Source: an uncultured Erythrobacteraceae bacterium
GTDB taxonomy: Bacteria > Pseudomonadota > Alphaproteobacteria > Sphingomonadales > Sphingomonadaceae
Reading direction: 5' to 3'
Assembly: GCA_950071875.1 (NCBI GenBank)
Contig: CATMNW010000125.1
Span: forward strand, 1 to 7,171
DNA: 7,171 bases
Part shown: positions 7,098 to 7,171 of the stretch, in pieces
Layout: each line of letters begins with the position of its first letter
Position numbering within the stretch: position 1 is the stretch's first letter
Notes under the pieces: model-generated
What the model was told of the DNA's origin: nothing
The model's database searches: none
What the model saw: only the letters and a program-made list of their open reading frames with translations
Program-made: the position numbers and the translations under genes

Positions 7098-7125
7098 TGG
7101 TAGCGGAGGAGGGACTCGAACCCCC
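7098..7125 (-). other. Likely attachment site (att) at the tRNA-Met 3' end
   Basis: P4-type integrases usually recombine in the 3' part of a tRNA gene, from the T arm to the CCA end, leaving the tRNA intact and a direct repeat at the far end of the element. The integrase here starts 178 bp away and faces into the element. The second copy is not in this window, so the core limits are inferred from the family habit and the right edge is approximate. Confidence 0.5.
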
Positions 7126-7171
7126 GACACGCGGATTATGATTCCGCTGCTCTAACCACCTGAGCTACTCC
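7098..7171 (-). tRNA. tRNA-Met (CAU), elongator type; first three bases outside window
   Basis: The minus strand folds as a tRNA: D stem GCTC/GAGC; anticodon stem GCGGA/TCCGC with loop ATCATAA (anticodon CAT at 7138-7140); T arm GGGGG-TTCGAGT-CCCTC; 3' acceptor strand CTCCGCT, discriminator A and encoded CCA (7098-7100). Pairing of the acceptor shows that the window starts at tRNA base 4, so the full gene is 77 nt. It matches the alphaproteobacterial elongator tRNA-Met. A tRNA-Ile2, which also has CAU in the gene, is less likely because its acceptor stem normally starts GG(G/C)CC. Confidence 0.93.

Larger units (their letters stand above)
1..7125. mobile_element. End of an integrative element (putative ICE or genomic island) in tRNA-Met
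   Basis: The tRNA 3' end, terminator, integrase, transglycosylase, primase-like protein and methyltransferase-helicase lie side by side with no housekeeping gene except the tRNA. The gene types are those of conjugative elements. The element continues beyond the left edge. No relaxase, coupling protein or mating-channel gene is visible, so whether it can transfer itself, needs a helper or is decayed cannot be decided here. Confidence 0.75.

Noticed and set aside
7098..7171. The tRNA as tRNA-Ile2 (CAU modified to lysidine)
   Set aside because: The acceptor strand CTCCGCT and overall sequence fit alphaproteobacterial elongator tRNA-Met rather than Ile2.
1..7171. CRISPR array, insertion sequence or transposase
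   Set aside because: No regularly spaced repeat-spacer pattern, no transposase motifs and no terminal inverted repeats were seen on either strand.

Overview
The window looks like one end of an integrated mobile element (an integrative conjugative element or genomic island) in an alphaproteobacterium, most likely a sphingomonad or relative. Four things suggest this: the high-GC coding style; an elongator tRNA-Met of alphaproteobacterial type at the right edge; a P4-family tyrosine integrase beside the 3' end of that tRNA; and accessory genes typical of conjugative elements in this group. The taxon is inferred from style and gene content, not from a marker gene.

Layout from right to left. At 7098-7171 (minus) is tRNA-Met(CAU), lacking its first three bases, followed by a probable intrinsic terminator at 7059-7087. 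Next come a short control region with an 11-bp tandem repeat and a hairpin that carries the integrase Shine-Dalgarno in its loop, then the integrase (5666-6919, minus). Convergent to it is a two-gene plus-strand unit: a secreted VirB1-like lytic transglycosylase (4781-5440) and a 65-residue protein (5453-5650) resembling DUF5818-type small proteins. Divergent from these is a CHC2 zinc-finger/Toprim primase-like protein (3746-4654, minus). After a 103-bp structured leader comes a very large minus-strand gene that leaves the window at its left edge (1-3642, 1214 codons seen). It fuses an N6-adenine-type DNA methyltransferase to a strawberry-notch superfamily 2 helicase, the architecture associated with phage P1 DarB-like antirestriction proteins.

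The genes fit the needs of a transferring element. The integrase moves it into and out of tRNA-Met. The transglycosylase opens peptidoglycan for a transfer channel. The primase and the methyltransferase-helicase could convert and protect DNA newly arrived in a recipient. The 126-bp gap between the divergent primase and transglycosylase genes holds an exact GTTC-N7-GTTC direct repeat, the consensus LexA box of alphaproteobacteria, so one or both units may be induced by DNA damage. No relaxase, coupling protein or type IV secretion gene is present here, so conjugative ability is inferred. No non-coding stretch exceeds 300 bases; the longest is 6920-7097, between integrase and tRNA.
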